Source: Haberlea rhodopensis (lineage: Eukaryota > Streptophyta > Magnoliopsida > Lamiales > Gesneriaceae). From it: DNA of 64,000 nucleotides. The position numbers and the translations under genes were made by a program. Location of the stretch: the NCBI GenBank assembly GCA_907163345.1, contig CAJQUN010000001.1:2852001-2916000 (forward strand), read 5' to 3'. The notes beneath the pieces are model-generated. The model saw only the letters and a program-made list of their open reading frames with translations, was not told the origin of the DNA and searched no databases. Positions 9,801 to 19,039 of the stretch are shown here, piece after piece. Each line of letters opens with the position of its first letter. The stretch's first letter is position 1.

Positions 9801-12634
9801 AGGTTACCGGTGCTATTCTGTGGATTTGAAAAAATATTTCATATCTCGGGACGTCACTTTCTTTGAACATGCCCCATTCTTTCCCAAACAGACTCCAGCC
9901 TCTTGTGGTAAGGGGGAGATTACACAATCTGTCTGCCCTAACACATTCATTCCTCGTAATTGGGAATACTTATGGGATTCCCCACCGACGGCTCCTTCTT
10001 CACCTCCACCTATTCAGTCTGTTCCCTCTCCCTCTCTCGAACATTCCACGGCAGGGGGAGTTCTCTTACAGCCGTTTCCTTTACACTACTCACGAAAGAA
10101 TCTTACACCCAAGGAAGTAAGGTCAGAGGAACCGGTGAACGACATTAGCCTGGACAGTCAATCTTCCAATTCGGAATCTGAGACGAATGAAGTAACAGTT
10201 AATCCTGACTTTGACATCTCTGATCTTGATATACCAATAGCAGTGAGAAAAGGAACACGATCCTGCACAGAACATCCCTTGTCCAAATTTGTGTCTTATG
10301 GGCATCTATCCACTTCTATTAAAGCACTGATTTCCAACCTCTCAAACACCAAAGTTCCCAATACAATACAAGAAGCCTGGAATGATCCAAACTGGAAAAA
10401 GGCTATTTTAGAGGAGATGAGAGCATTAGAAACTAATGGCACATGGGAAGTTGTTAGAAAACCAAGGGAGAAATTACCAGTTGGATGCAAGTGGGTCTTT
10501 ACTGTGAAATACAAGACTGATGGCTCAATTGAACGATACAAAGCAAGGTTGGTCGCAAAGGGTTATACACAAACCTATGGCATTGATTATCAGGAAACCT
10601 TTGCCCCGGTTGCCAAGATTAATACAGTGAGAGTCTTATTATCAGTAGCAGCAAATTTGGATTGGCCACTTTATCAGTTGGATGTAAAGAATGCATTCCT
10701 AAATGGAGATCTGGAAGAGGAAGTGTATATGACTCTACCACCTGGTTTTGATGAGGAAAGCAAGCAAGGGAAGGTATGTCGATTAAAAAAATCACTGTAC
10801 GGATTGAAACAGTCACCACGAGCCTGGTTTGAAAGGTTCACGAAAGCAGTCTTAAAACTTGATTATCACCAGGCCAATACTGATCATACACTGTTCTATA
10901 GACATAAGGATGGAAGAAAAACTCTACTGATTGTCTACGTAGATGATATTATTCTCACGGGGGATGATCCAGAAGAAATGGAGAGATTGAAAAGGAAACT
11001 TGCAGTAGAATGTGAAATGAAGGATCTGGGAAAGTTGAGGTATTTCCTCGGTATGGAGGTAGCGAGGAACAGATCTGGAGTTTCTGTTTCTCAACGAAAG
11101 TATGTGATAGATCTTCTGAAAGAGACAGGGATGCTTGGGTGTAAACCGGTTGATACTCCAATGGATCCTAATCTGAAAATAGGCGAAACCATGAACAGTA
11201 ACCCTGTAGATAAAGGGAGATACCAAAGTCTAGTAGGGAAACTTATCTATCTATCTCATACTAGACCTGATATAACATTTCCAGTGAGTTGTATAAGTCA
11301 GTTCATGCATGCTCCTTTGGAAGAACACATGCTGGCAGCCTACAGGATATTGAGGTACTTAAAAGGAACATCAGGGAAAGGTCTATTCTTCAAAAAAACA
11401 GATGCACGAGGTATTGAAAATTTTACTGATGCTGACTTGGCAGGCTCAATAAGCGATAGAAGGTCTACATCCGGGTATTGTTCCTTCGTATGGGGAAATC
11501 TAGTAACTTGGAGAAGTAAGAAGCAGCCAGTCGTAGCCAGAAGCAGTGCTGAAGCAGAATTAAGATCAGTTGCTCATGGTGTATGTGAAGACTTATGGTT
11601 AAAAATGTTGCTTGAAGAATTGAGATTGAGTACTACAAAGTCCCTAAAACTACTATGTGACAACAAGGCTGCCATCGATATATCACACAATCTATTACAT
11701 CATGATCGAACAAAGCATGTGGAAGTAGACAGACGCTTCATAAAAGAAAAGATTGATGAAGGAACAATAGTCATTGATTATATTCCAACATCTGAACAGA
11801 CTGCTGACATACTGACAAAAGCTTTGTTTAGACCCATGTTTGAAAGATTCATAGACAAACTGGGAATGCACAACTTATACATTCCAGCTTGAGGGGAAGT
11901 GTTGATAAGTTTGATAAGATTTTATTTTATCTTTTTATCTCTTTATCTTTTATTTAAATCATAGATTAGGGTGTTGTTTCTTTTCCTATGAGTCTTATCA
12001 GTTTTCTATATATTTCAGACTCTATTATGTATTTCATTCATAGGAGATTAAGAAAACAAAAAGAGAAAAGATTGATTCTCTGAATTTATCCTCCTCAATT
12101 ATTGCCTTTACTTGATTTGCTCTTGGTTTATAGGTAGCGACGATTGGTCAATTCTTTATTTCTTACACCATCCGCAATTTTGGTGCTTTGACATTTGCCA
12201 CAATAATGACCACAAGACAGGTATAAACATTTTTTTGAAAAATCTATTTGATTGTGTACATAAAAATTAGATAATCCTTACAGTTTGGAATTAAGGAGTT
12301 TCTTGAAGGAAATCCCAGCTGCTGATTTTTTTGTGAACACCTGATTCAGTTATGTATTTGTTGTTACAGTTGGTGAGCATTCTACTGTCATGCATTTGGT
12401 TTGCCCACCCGCTCAGCCCAGAACAAATAATTGGAGCAGTAAGCATCGATGCTATGTTTTCTTTTCTCATTACCATATCATAGCCTTGATTTCTGTTTTC
12501 TTTTTCCGAAATTTTTGCAGGTTATTGTTTTTGGATCCATATATTCAAAAAGCTTTTTAAAAAGTAAGCAGAGCTCACTAAACACAGAATGCACAGAAAA
12601 TGAAGCGGCTAGTCCACCGAGGCCAAATCCATAG
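882..12634 (+). CDS. UTR5: UDP-galactose/UDP-glucose transporter (UTR5-type), C-terminal exons, 5' part outside window
   Basis: Nucleotide-sugar transporter of the drug/metabolite-transporter superfamily (SLC35B1/UTR group), a multi-span protein that in plants moves UDP-galactose/UDP-glucose into the ER/Golgi lumen. Exons with GT-AG borders and compatible phases are 882-980, 1651-1730, 4763-4875, 5740-5828, 12134-12220, 12370-12438 and 12521-12634 (stop TAG). Translated exons read as one protein with family landmarks: IWGTAIMQ, LVTLGCSIFIL, TVWGVSLMLGYLG, FDGFTSTFQDKLFRGYDMEI, FISYTIRNFGALTFA, IMTTRQLVSILLSCIWFAHP. The C-terminus is basic and ends KSFLKSKQSS plus about 20 polar residues. The first exons lie left of the window. 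Introns are unusually large: about 3.0 kb (containing a solo LTR) and 6.3 kb (containing a complete Copia element in the same orientation). All visible exons are open and spliceable, so the gene looks functional. I recognise the UTR5/UTR5B group from memory; the exact paralogue is uncertain. Confidence 0.88.
2218..3447 (+). mobile_element. Sirevirus-like Copia solo LTR in UTR5 intron
   Basis: Begins TGTTAGG at 2218 and ends CCTAAATAACA at 3447, with no gag or pol alongside, so it looks like a solo LTR. Its 3' third matches the LTRs at 28406-29571, 37909-39079 and about 52230 (those on minus): the blocks AAGTCTTCTAGT, GACGTAGAAG and TTCGAACTTCCAGAA occur in the same order, and all end near an ATTCAACCCC- or ATTCACCCC-like tract. 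A TATA-like TATAAATA lies near 2831. The 5' part holds short repeats of ATCTACCGGRTGAA (about 2310-2445) and of CAGCAGA, typical of a U3. The flanks (TTGCA and TGTAT) do not form a 5-bp duplication, so exact ends or a recombinant origin remain open. The 114-codon and 82-codon ORFs inside are not considered genes. Confidence 0.7.
3448..4762 (+). other. UTR5 intron remainder, no feature seen
   Basis: AT-rich intron DNA between the solo LTR and the exon at 4763. I see no open coding segment with family resemblance and no clear terminal repeats. Confidence 0.5.
5976..6186 (+). repeat. Copia 5' LTR (TG...TA ends)
   Basis: 211 bp, starts TGTTGATAAG and ends ATTGCCTTTA. The boundary is fixed by the target duplication and by comparison with the 3' copy at 11900-12110, so the non-canonical TA end is real. 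It differs from the 3' LTR at two bases (CCTAGGAGTC against CCTATGAGTC, and TTAATAAAAC against TTAAGAAAAC). Confidence 0.93.
6187..6198 (+). other. Primer binding site (initiator Met-tRNA)
   Basis: TGGTATCAGAGC directly abuts the 5' LTR. It is complementary to the 3' end of plant initiator methionine tRNA, the usual minus-strand primer of Copia elements. Confidence 0.9.
6518..7289 (+). pseudogene. Copia gag, N-terminal part, interrupted by LINE
   Basis: Starts at ATG 6518, about 320 bases after the primer site. The protein resembles Copia gag (UBN2/retrotransposon gag family): a conserved opening with NHKLNGRNFIQWSRSVQLVI near residues 34-53, then GKFGFLDGS, MAWLLNSM and the LKQGDANVTHYFSSLKRFWQ region. 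The Gag reading frame is intact up to the LINE junction at 7289, after which ORF translation runs briefly into LINE sequence and stops at 7351. The remaining part of gag (zinc knuckle) continues in the same frame beyond the LINE at 8302. Gag would form the virus-like particle and bind the element RNA; here it is broken. Confidence 0.9.
7290..8168 (+). pseudogene. LINE ORF2 C-terminus with reverse-transcriptase zinc-binding domain (zf-RVT)
   Basis: Open reading frame (from the frame starting at 7230) encoding about 290 LINE residues. It contains the plant L1 C-terminal pattern: GLGTKFWKDVW, RFPRLALIARD, DWRREL, RWIWTPDDSKIYTVSSAY, then the zf-RVT domain with IWRTHAPIKVAAFMWRVIRD, CVFCKQYQETTQHVLFIC (a C-x2-C...H...C zinc pattern) and WTIWLLRNNLIF. 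Stop TAG at 8166-8168. The endonuclease and reverse-transcriptase core are absent because of 5' truncation, so the copy cannot move by itself. Confidence 0.9.
7290..8289 (+). mobile_element. 5'-truncated LINE (L1-type) inserted in Copia gag
   Basis: A 15-bp target duplication TCTCACGCAGCAAAG flanks the insert (7275-7289 and 8290-8304). The insert ends with about ten A residues at 8278-8287, as expected of target-primed reverse transcription. Only the 3' terminal kilobase of the element is present. The same LINE lineage appears on the minus strand at about 58155-59665: both encode KFPRLA- or RFPRLA-, GNMG-WIGG- and DWRREL-type blocks in the same order. The insertion removes no Copia sequence and only adds a duplication. 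Confidence 0.93.
8290..9029 (+). pseudogene. Copia gag C-terminus (zinc knuckle) and aspartic protease
   Basis: Continues the gag frame after the LINE. The segment just after the target duplication encodes a CCHC zinc knuckle, CERCKRHYHTIDTC (C-x2-C-x4-H-x4-C), at about 8316-8357. An aspartic protease follows, with the catalytic motif WIVDSGASDHMSSN near 8605-8646 and the downstream VLYVPTLSCSLLSVSKL block. The frame ends with TAG at 9029. The integrase ORF starting at 9013 is in another frame, and in intact relatives the two are continuous, so a short indel near 9010 broke the polyprotein. Confidence 0.88.
9013..11892 (+). pseudogene. Copia pol: integrase, reverse transcriptase, RNase H
   Basis: An open frame of 959 codons. 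Residues 1-41 hold the HHCC-type integrase zinc region (FRLGHP ... CEICQLSKHT). The integrase core has D61 (HSDIWGP), D124 (RTDNGTEF) and E160 (ISERKN), a DD35E spacing. The reverse transcriptase covers about residues 455-700 with KARLVAKGYTQ, QLDVKNAFLNGDL and the catalytic YVDDI at 642-646. RNase H lies near residues 800-940 (TDADLAGSISDRRSTSGY, SSAEAEL, DNKAAI, HVEVDRRFIKEK). It makes and integrates the element's DNA copy. It is listed as a pseudogene because it is out of frame with gag-protease, although its own domains and catalytic residues look whole. Confidence 0.9.
11887..11899 (+). other. Polypurine tract of the Copia element
   Basis: Purine-rich run TTGAGGGGAAG immediately upstream of the 3' LTR, the expected plus-strand primer. 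Confidence 0.8.
11900..12110 (+). repeat. Copia 3' LTR (TG...TA ends)
   Basis: 211 bp, two differences from the 5' LTR, followed by the target duplication CTTGA at 12111-12115. The UTR5 intron resumes and the next exon starts only 24 bases downstream of the LTR, so the branch-point and acceptor region of this intron lies partly in or next to the LTR. Confidence 0.93.
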
Positions 12635-13000
12635 TGTCAGGCCTGTAGGACATGAAATTTACTGATTCGAGTTCTTTATCTCTTCAACCATGCGGTGAAA
12701 CATGACTGCCCCTTACATAGCTGGAGCAAAGCAAGAATATTTGACACAACGGGTTAGTTTAGAGTAATTTTTTCTGAACTCTGGCCAGCATCAAATGCTG
12801 TCGGAGTTCCCTCAAGTAGGTTTCGTTTGGTATAAGGTTTACATAAGCCAGGTGTTCTCGATAGAGTTTGCAGATTTATTTATAGGAAGATTTGTTTTGA
12901 ATGAAAACCACGCATATGATTCACTAGTAAAAGTGGTAGGGACATTGTTTTCAAACCCCTTTACCTATTTAAATTTTGTCTGTGTAACGTAAAGTTTCTG
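12635..13000 (+). other. Probable UTR5 3' untranslated region and downstream flank
   Basis: Sequence after the UTR5 stop codon. No further exon is recognisable and no strong AATAAA signal was found, so the 3' end of the transcript is not defined. The small ORF at 12795-12992 has no recognisable features. Confidence 0.35.
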
Positions 13001-13019
13001 CTAAAATTTTTGGGGTTTT

Positions 13020-13425
13020 TGGCACAGAACCCACATAGTTTTGAAAATAAGTAGCTTACCTCTATGTGATTTGAAAATTGGCAATTTATCTCTATGTGGT
13101 TTGAAAATAGATGCAAAATACCTCATCGGTATATGATTGTGTACACGTGTCATATCTTGCGTCTGTGCTTTGAAATTACATGTTAAAATGTCAATTATTT
13201 CATTGATGGTGTAAATTGCACCTAAATATTAACATAAGTGGGTAATCTGTTTATTTTGAATAACATATTAGGTAATCTGTACCTAAATAATAACATTATG
13301 GGGCAAATTGCACCTAAAATTAGGAAAAAATTTGGTAGAATTTTATCATGTGGCGATTTACTCATATGTGGTCTCGATCAGGCGCAATTTACCTCTCTGT
13401 GGTTTGAAAATAGGTAGAACTCCTC
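13020..13425. repeat. Dispersed degenerate repeat with TCTATGTGGTTTGAAAAT units
   Basis: The unit TCTATGTGRTTTGAAAAT, or close variants, recurs near 13071, 13094 and 13393, with a weaker copy near 13043, interleaved with AATTTACC/AAATTGCACC blocks. This looks like the internally repetitive end of a DNA transposon, but no clear terminal inverted repeats or target duplication were found, so the family is unassigned. Confidence 0.4.
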
Positions 13426-13639
13426 TCTTGTTTGTGAATGGGTGCAAAGCACCCCCTCCTAAACGAGTGTATATTTGTCATTACCAGCGAAAAAATTCTG
13501 AAAATTGTGGAGGGGTGGTGATAGATCACATAAGTTCGATGCGGGAGCGGATGTGCGAGTGCGTCAATTTCAAAAAATTGGAGTGTGGGTGCCCCTTAAT
13601 GCGCCTATTAAAAATAAATAAGTATATTTATATATACAT

Positions 13640-14460
13640 ACGCTGATGAAATAAAGTTAAACATACATAATATACATCATATTTAACAAACTTACATCAT
13701 TATTATATTATTTACAAATTTACATTATGAATTTCTTAACAACTTTGGTGTTTGCAGCTTTACCATTCTTAAAAAAGCATTAACATTAGCTTGTATTGAA
13801 TGATCTAACATTTGCAGCTTTGTAAAATGTTATAGCCGTGATACAACGTAATTTCAATCTTGTATTTGATCGTTCTAGTAAGGATTCTCCGGAAAATATA
13901 TTTTAGAAAATGAAAAATGAAAATGAAATGAAGTATCAAATTTTGCTTTATTTTAAGATATAAAATAACGAATTTGAAAAATGAAACCAAAAACCAAATT
14001 GTACATATATATTTCAACATGTTTGGTAATAGTATTAATTTATTAAGAATGTCTCATATTATTTTCGGAGACTTATATTATTACCTTATGAAATAACTAA
14101 TATAAACATTTAAATTAATTCAATAAAAATAAAAGTTTTATTTATAAAGTTCATTCTATTAATTTTCATGCAAAAAACTAAAATATCAAAATTATTATTA
14201 TTTACTCTGCAAAAATGTTACAAAATCACAGTTTTATCATATTTTCTTTTATCACATATTTTAATCTTTCATATGTTATGATTTCTTTTCAGGATAATAG
14301 TGAATATTATTTATCTATTTATCATATAGTATAATTTTCTTATCAACCCGAAGTACCTAAAAATCATGAAAATTCATCTAAACCTAAAATCGGAGAATTT
14401 TTGTTCATAATTACAAACAATATATCGGAGAATTAAAGAGGATTAACAAGACTTAGTAAT
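13640..14460. other. AT-rich intergenic DNA, nothing seen
   Basis: Very AT-rich sequence with no coding signal or clear repeat structure. The 71-codon minus-strand ORF at 13805-14020 is rich in Phe, Ile and Lys, as expected from AT-rich noise. Confidence 0.5.
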
Positions 14461-14464
14461 TTAA

Positions 14465-14574
14465 TGCGCGACTTAGTAAACTTTAGTGCGCGAATTAGGA
14501 ATTCTTAGTGCGCGAATTATAAAATTTTAAAGCTCGAACTAGAAATTTTTAAAGCGCGAAATAGCAGTTCGTCA
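14465..14574. repeat. Five-copy 22-bp tandem repeat
   Basis: The motif TGCGCGAATTAGNAATTCTTA recurs with an exact 22-bp step at 14465, 14487, 14509, 14531 and 14553 (anchor TGCGCG, with AGCTCG and AGCGCG in the last two units). Units have drifted but the register is preserved. It lies in otherwise AT-rich intergenic DNA with no gene nearby. Confidence 0.85.
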
Positions 14575-14579
14575 ATTCG

Positions 14580-16640
14580 TGGCCGGAACGCAGTACGTGG
14601 AGGGGGTATGAGGATTATGTGACTTAAGGATGGTGAGCTATATTTTGTAACCCACATGGGCACACATGATAAATTACCACTATCTCAAAATTTTGATATC
14701 TCACAAGTTGTCTTACTGTATCCGAGTTTTCGTTTTGCCTTGTGAGGAAACAAGTAGCACGAACCCAAAACCTATGCTATGGAGAATTAACAGCTACACC
14801 ATTTGATTTTTGGGTTGGCTACCAAAGCAGAGACGGGTTTTATCATTTAATCATTTGTGGACATTCGTAATCAAAAACATTCTTTCGTTTTTCTTGGTGA
14901 GTGGCAGATACAGGTGCGAAGTGAACATGGACTTTCTTCAATGGCTTCTTTTAAAGTCAAACCTTCACAACGACTCCTTCAACCTAGTATACACCGGGGA
15001 AACACGTTTCTATAACAACGTTTTGATACCAAATCCTGATGAAGGGGATCAAGGCAGTTTGTATATGTAAGTATTAGTAGTATAATTAAACTAATTGTAA
15101 AACAATTATACTATATAGTATAGTTGATATTTAGGTTTTATTAAAAGAAAATAAAAATAACGAGTTATATTTATTTTATATAAATCAAAGTAGTTTAATT
15201 ATATAAATTGATTTGTATATATATACCACAACTTTAAAAAATCTAAGATTAATTTCCGGTTCCATATGTTTATGGTTCCACATGGTTTCGGTTCCTTGTT
15301 TTTACAAACCAGAAATGAACCATAAGTCTAAGGTTCCGGTTCTGATTTTGGAGAGAGAATTTTGATTTTGGTTCATGATTCCCTAGAACCTTGTTTGGGT
15401 ATTATTATTGTCACTCACAAGATGTGTATGTACATGGATGTCCACACACAAAATTTCAGTTAGTATTCCTGCGATGGTCTTGGTCCCTTTAGTTGAGTAT
15501 CAAAATTTATTCCTGGGTTGTTGGTTTTATGCGCGGGATTTGGAGACGAAAACTTACTTGATTGTTTGTCATTTACCAGTTTATGTTTCTCGTCTTCCAT
15601 TATTTAAACCTACTGATTTGCTGGTATGCAGTTCTTTTGCTTGCCATTACCTTGGGCTGCATGGTTTGAGGGGACGTGATTGTCTCATGGGGTTTCTACA
15701 GTCTCATGGTCAAGGCCTTCTGATGCTATGGTGCTTCTTTTTCCAGTCTCATCTTTTTATCCAATGCTTGCTAGATATGTATTAGCCAATATAAATGATA
15801 GACACTTGTTTTTCCTGCTGGTATTAGCTGTATTGTCGCGTCTTGGTCGTTTGTTGACTGGATTTTTATTGTACATGTTTGTTCTATTAATATAGCCCAT
15901 GTTTTCTGTTAAGAAATATATTCTTTTATTTATTTTTATTTTTATTTTTATTTACAAATACTCGATTTCATTTTCATTATCTAACTGAGTTATCAAGATG
16001 TCGTTAACTACTTCTCTATAATAGACTTTTAGTTATTGATCTATATGTATCACAGATAATCTATTTAGTCATTTTTATTTGAAATATATATTTCAAAACT
16101 GACGTCATTAGAAAATACTAAATTTATCCTTCCATTTCTGGTCGTGTCCGCCGTTGTTTAAACACAAAAGTGCTCAATTATTTAAACACAATGCTTCACT
16201 CTTGTATTCAATTCAAAAATTAGTTTTATTTAAAAAAAATTGATAACTAACTTTTGAATTTAGTAGAAGAGTGAAGCTTTGTGAAGCAATTGACATCACC
16301 AACGATCCTTTGGGACCCACAATTATAAACATATTTTATGTACAACTGGTTCTGGCACAAAAAAACACACCCGTAATAAGATTTTAGCATAATCGCTTGC
16401 AACGATATTATATAATTGAATTTAAAAATCATCTACTCAACATAGTAAAGTGATGGGATTATTATATTAGTTTTAAGGGCAAAGTTCAGGGTGGTATTCA
16501 TTACTGAAAATTTATTCATCCTAGTTCGAGAAAAAAACACGTAATTATTTAAGTCTATTTTAGATTGAAATGACAAAAGTGCCCTTAAAAAAAAGGCGGC
16601 AATCTCAAAACTTTTAAATCTCTTCCTTTCAGCACTTCGT
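14580..16640. other. Intergenic region, no supported gene
   Basis: Contains several ORFs of 70-125 codons on + (14810-15070, 15408-15785, 15680-15895) without recognisable domains or plant coding character. The segment near 15255-15400 has repeated GGTTCCGGTTC and GGTTCC words like the subterminal repeats of hAT elements, but no ends could be placed. Confidence 0.4.
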
Positions 16641-16660
16641 TCGAGCTCTTCATTTCAGAG

Positions 16661-17263
16661 ATGTCGATTCAAATATTATTGTATTATGGAGGTAACATAT
16701 TACAAGATCCATATACCATTTGATATGATTGTGGTCCATTAAGAGGTACCACAATATCTCGCGCAATTAATTTTATGCAGTTGTTGAACGAAATATATAA
16801 TATCACTGGCATCGACCGCAACCAGTTTCTTCTGAAAATATATGCAAGACATATGTTCAGAGATTTTTTCGGGCTACGACAGACAATTTTGCCAATAGAT
16901 AATGATTATAATTTAGCATGACTTTTGGATTCAGAACAGGGTCATAGTTGCTTGAAAATTTACATAGAAACAGAACCAAGAAACTATGATTGTATTCCAG
17001 AAAATGTAGATTGTTTGCCTGTAGGTTGCAGAAGGAATGACTTTCTCTGGTAGAGAACCAGATGACGATCCCATAGATGCTGATGTTATTGCTCCTGAGC
17101 CACTAGCATACAGTTTTGCTGAATTGGGAAATGATATTCAGTTTGAACCAAATGATATTCCGTCTGAGGATGATGCTGATGACGATGGGGTTGACATTTG
17201 TGTTATGTCAGAAACAATTGTAGATCAAGATGAGGAGATCACAATCACCCAAGAAGAGATATA
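16661..17263 (+). pseudogene. Decayed ORF resembling the N-terminus of a Mutator-like transposase
   Basis: Translation from ATG 16661 gives MSIQILLYYGGNILQDPYTI, then a stop, and resumes in frame with FMQLLNEIYNITGIDRNQF and a further stop near 16920. A later frame opens at 17037 and encodes an acidic 75-codon tail (PEPLAYSFAELGNDIQFEPN and a DDADDDG run) ending at 17264. A short lead with a YYGG motif followed by an acidic linker is what I associate with MULE transposase N-termini in plants. The identification is from memory and is tentative. At least two in-frame stops and one frame change show it is dead. Confidence 0.4.
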
Positions 17264-17466
17264 GTTTTTGTGGACTAAAAGATTTTGTCATTTTCTTCAT
17301 CTTAAGAGACGTTTAAATACAAGAAATCTTGTATTTATTATTAGTAAAATTTCTTGTATTTAAACGTCTATTACCACTAAGTATTATTATTAGTAAGATT
17401 TCTTGTATTTAAACGTCTATTATCTTGAAGAAAATGACAAAATTCTTTAATCCACAAAAACTATAT
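17259..17466. repeat. Foldback: 70-bp inverted repeats around a 68-bp spacer
   Basis: The left arm 17259-17328 (ATATAGTTTTTGTGGA...AAGAAATC) and right arm 17397-17466 are reverse complements over about 70 bp with only a handful of mismatches. The spacer itself carries a second direct copy of the inner right-arm part (TTCTTGTATTTAAACGTCTA). The foldback begins right at the stop of the decayed ORF above. Confidence 0.85.
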
Positions 17467-17742
17467 TTCTCTTCTAAAATTCTTCCAGGAGTGTAGAATT
17501 CACACTAAAAAAAAATTAGAATTCAGAAAAGATATTTGTAATTAAACTATACAACAAATCTGAAAAAATTCTTGATTAAGAATATTTTTTTATTTAAAAA
17601 AAATAGAAGCAATAATCCCCACATAAAAAAAAGCAGTATATGATATCACCAAAAAAATAAAAATTGCACCTACAAAACTTAACTCCTTGGAATATCGGAC
17701 ATATTTATGTTCTTATAGCTACCAAGTATCAAGAACTTACTA

Positions 17743-17846
17743 AAGTTTTTCGGGCATCAGTATTTTTTATGGGCTTAAGTTTTTCGAGCATCGGTATTTT
17801 TTGATGGACTTAAGTTTTTCGAGCATCAATTTTTTTTAAACAAATT
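17743..17846. repeat. Three-copy 34/35-bp tandem repeat
   Basis: AAGTTTTTCGRGCATCRGTA starts at 17743, 17777 and 17812 (steps of 34 and 35), each followed by a T-run and ATGGRCTT. Degenerate noncoding minisatellite. Confidence 0.8.
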
Positions 17847-18267
17847 GAATAATTTGTAAAAAAAAAACATGAACAGTAAGAATCGCGAACTGGGTTCGTG
17901 ATTCACCTTAGAAGCATAAAAAAAGTATTATTTTTTAAACTTTTTTATTTGGCCTTGGTTTTTTAAATTAGCCAATAAATGACTATGGATCAATATTGTT
18001 ACTTTTCTGTATTAACATTACTGTTCTTATTTTGATTTTTTTTTTTTTTGTTTTCTATTTTAACTTGCATGTCGAGTGACTTGAATGGAAGAAAGTTGTG
18101 AAATACAAATTCTAGTTTTGAATTATAATCAATATTCCGATAGATTATTAAGTAAATGAATAGTGATTAATTTAGTCTACAGAGCACACTAAATTTTATT
18201 TATATAAAATATCCTACTGGAATCCTCCAGTAAAGTTATAGTTAGAGATGATACATTAAAATATTCG

Positions 18268-19037
18268 TGTAGTTTGGATTCATTATCGGTTCAATTCTTA
18301 TAGTTTTCAGTGATCCAATTTAGTCCCTAAAATTTTGAAAAATTTCACAGTTGCTTGACGTTAAACCGGCCGTGAGAAGCAAACGAATAGGATGATTTGT
18401 AATATTTTTAAAAATTTTAGGGACTAAACTAACATGATTTGTTCCATAAAATTTTAAAAATATTCCTGATTCAGTCCATTTACATTTGTTTCTTATAGTC
18501 TACGTAACGTCGGAGATATGGGTGTAAACGAATCGAACATGTTCACGAACTTTTCGAGCCGGCTCGAAAAATATTTGATTCGAATTCAAAATTATCAAAT
18601 TCGAGCAGAACTCGAACATGTTCGAATTTTTTTCGAGCCGAACTCGAGCCCAAATTACTTTGTTCGATAGTTCGTGAGCTGCCCGCGAACTTTAATATTT
18701 TATTAATATAATATAATTATATATTAAATAAATATATTTCGAACCTTTCAGATATTTATTTTCGAGTAATAATTCGAATAGCTCGCGAACATGTTCGAAT
18801 ATTTCCAAGCAGAACTCGAACTCGAACTATGGTTCTACCGAACTCGAGCCAAATTTTAAAACTATTCGAACTTCAAAACGAACTCAAGGTCGAATATATC
18901 TATTTCGAGCCGAATTCGAACCTTAAAATTTTCTGCATATTCGGCTCGATTCGATTCGTTTACACCCCTAGTTGGAGACTGAATTGGTAAATTTTTTAAA
19001 ATTTTAGAAACTAAACTACGAATGAATCCAAACTACA
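18268..19037. mobile_element. Terminal-inverted-repeat element (MITE-like) interrupted by a hAT MITE
   Basis: 17-bp perfect inverted ends TGTAGTTTGGATTCATT (18268-18284) and AATGAATCCAAACTACA (19021-19037). Just inside are further complementary stretches around TTAGTCCCTAAAATTTT and AAAATTTTAGGGACTAAA. Without the nested MITE at 18517-18970 and its extra 8-bp duplication the element is about 308 bp and noncoding. The target duplication is not clear, so the superfamily is unassigned. Confidence 0.65.
18517..18970. mobile_element. hAT-type MITE with 8-bp target duplication
   Basis: Ends TATGGGTGTAAACGAATCGA (left) and, read inward from the right, TAGGGGTGTAAACGAATCGA form inverted terminal repeats. 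Flanks GTCGGAGA (18509-18516) and GTTGGAGA (18971-18978) are an 8-bp target duplication with one mismatch, the hAT hallmark. The interior is full of TTCGAACATG and CGAGCCGAACTCGA motifs and has no ORF, so this is a non-autonomous copy. Confidence 0.88.
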
Positions 19038-19039
19038 TA

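Larger units (their letters stand above)
5971..12115 (+). mobile_element. Complete Copia LTR retrotransposon with 5-bp target duplication, carrying a LINE
   Basis: LTRs of 211 bp each (5976-6186 and 11900-12110) are flanked by the target duplication CTTGA at 5971-5975 and 12111-12115. Immediately after the 5' LTR is the Met-tRNA primer site TGGTATCAGAGC (6187-6198), and a purine tract TTGAGGGGAAG abuts the 3' LTR. Between them lie gag, zinc knuckle, protease, integrase, reverse transcriptase and RNase H in Copia order. The LTRs differ at only two positions that I can find, indicating a young insertion. The element is in the sense direction inside a UTR5 intron, about 150 bp after the exon ending at 5828. 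It is defective: gag is interrupted by a LINE (7290-8289) and there is a frameshift near 9012 between the protease and integrase reading frames. Confidence 0.95.

Noticed and set aside
14810..15070. 86-codon + ORF starting MGWLPKQRRVLSF
   Set aside because: Looked protein-like at first, but no family is recognised and it has no supporting context.
15408..15895. Two overlapping + ORFs of 125 and 71 codons
   Set aside because: No recognisable domain, odd composition rich in Cys, Phe and Leu, and no splice or promoter context. Treated as chance ORFs.
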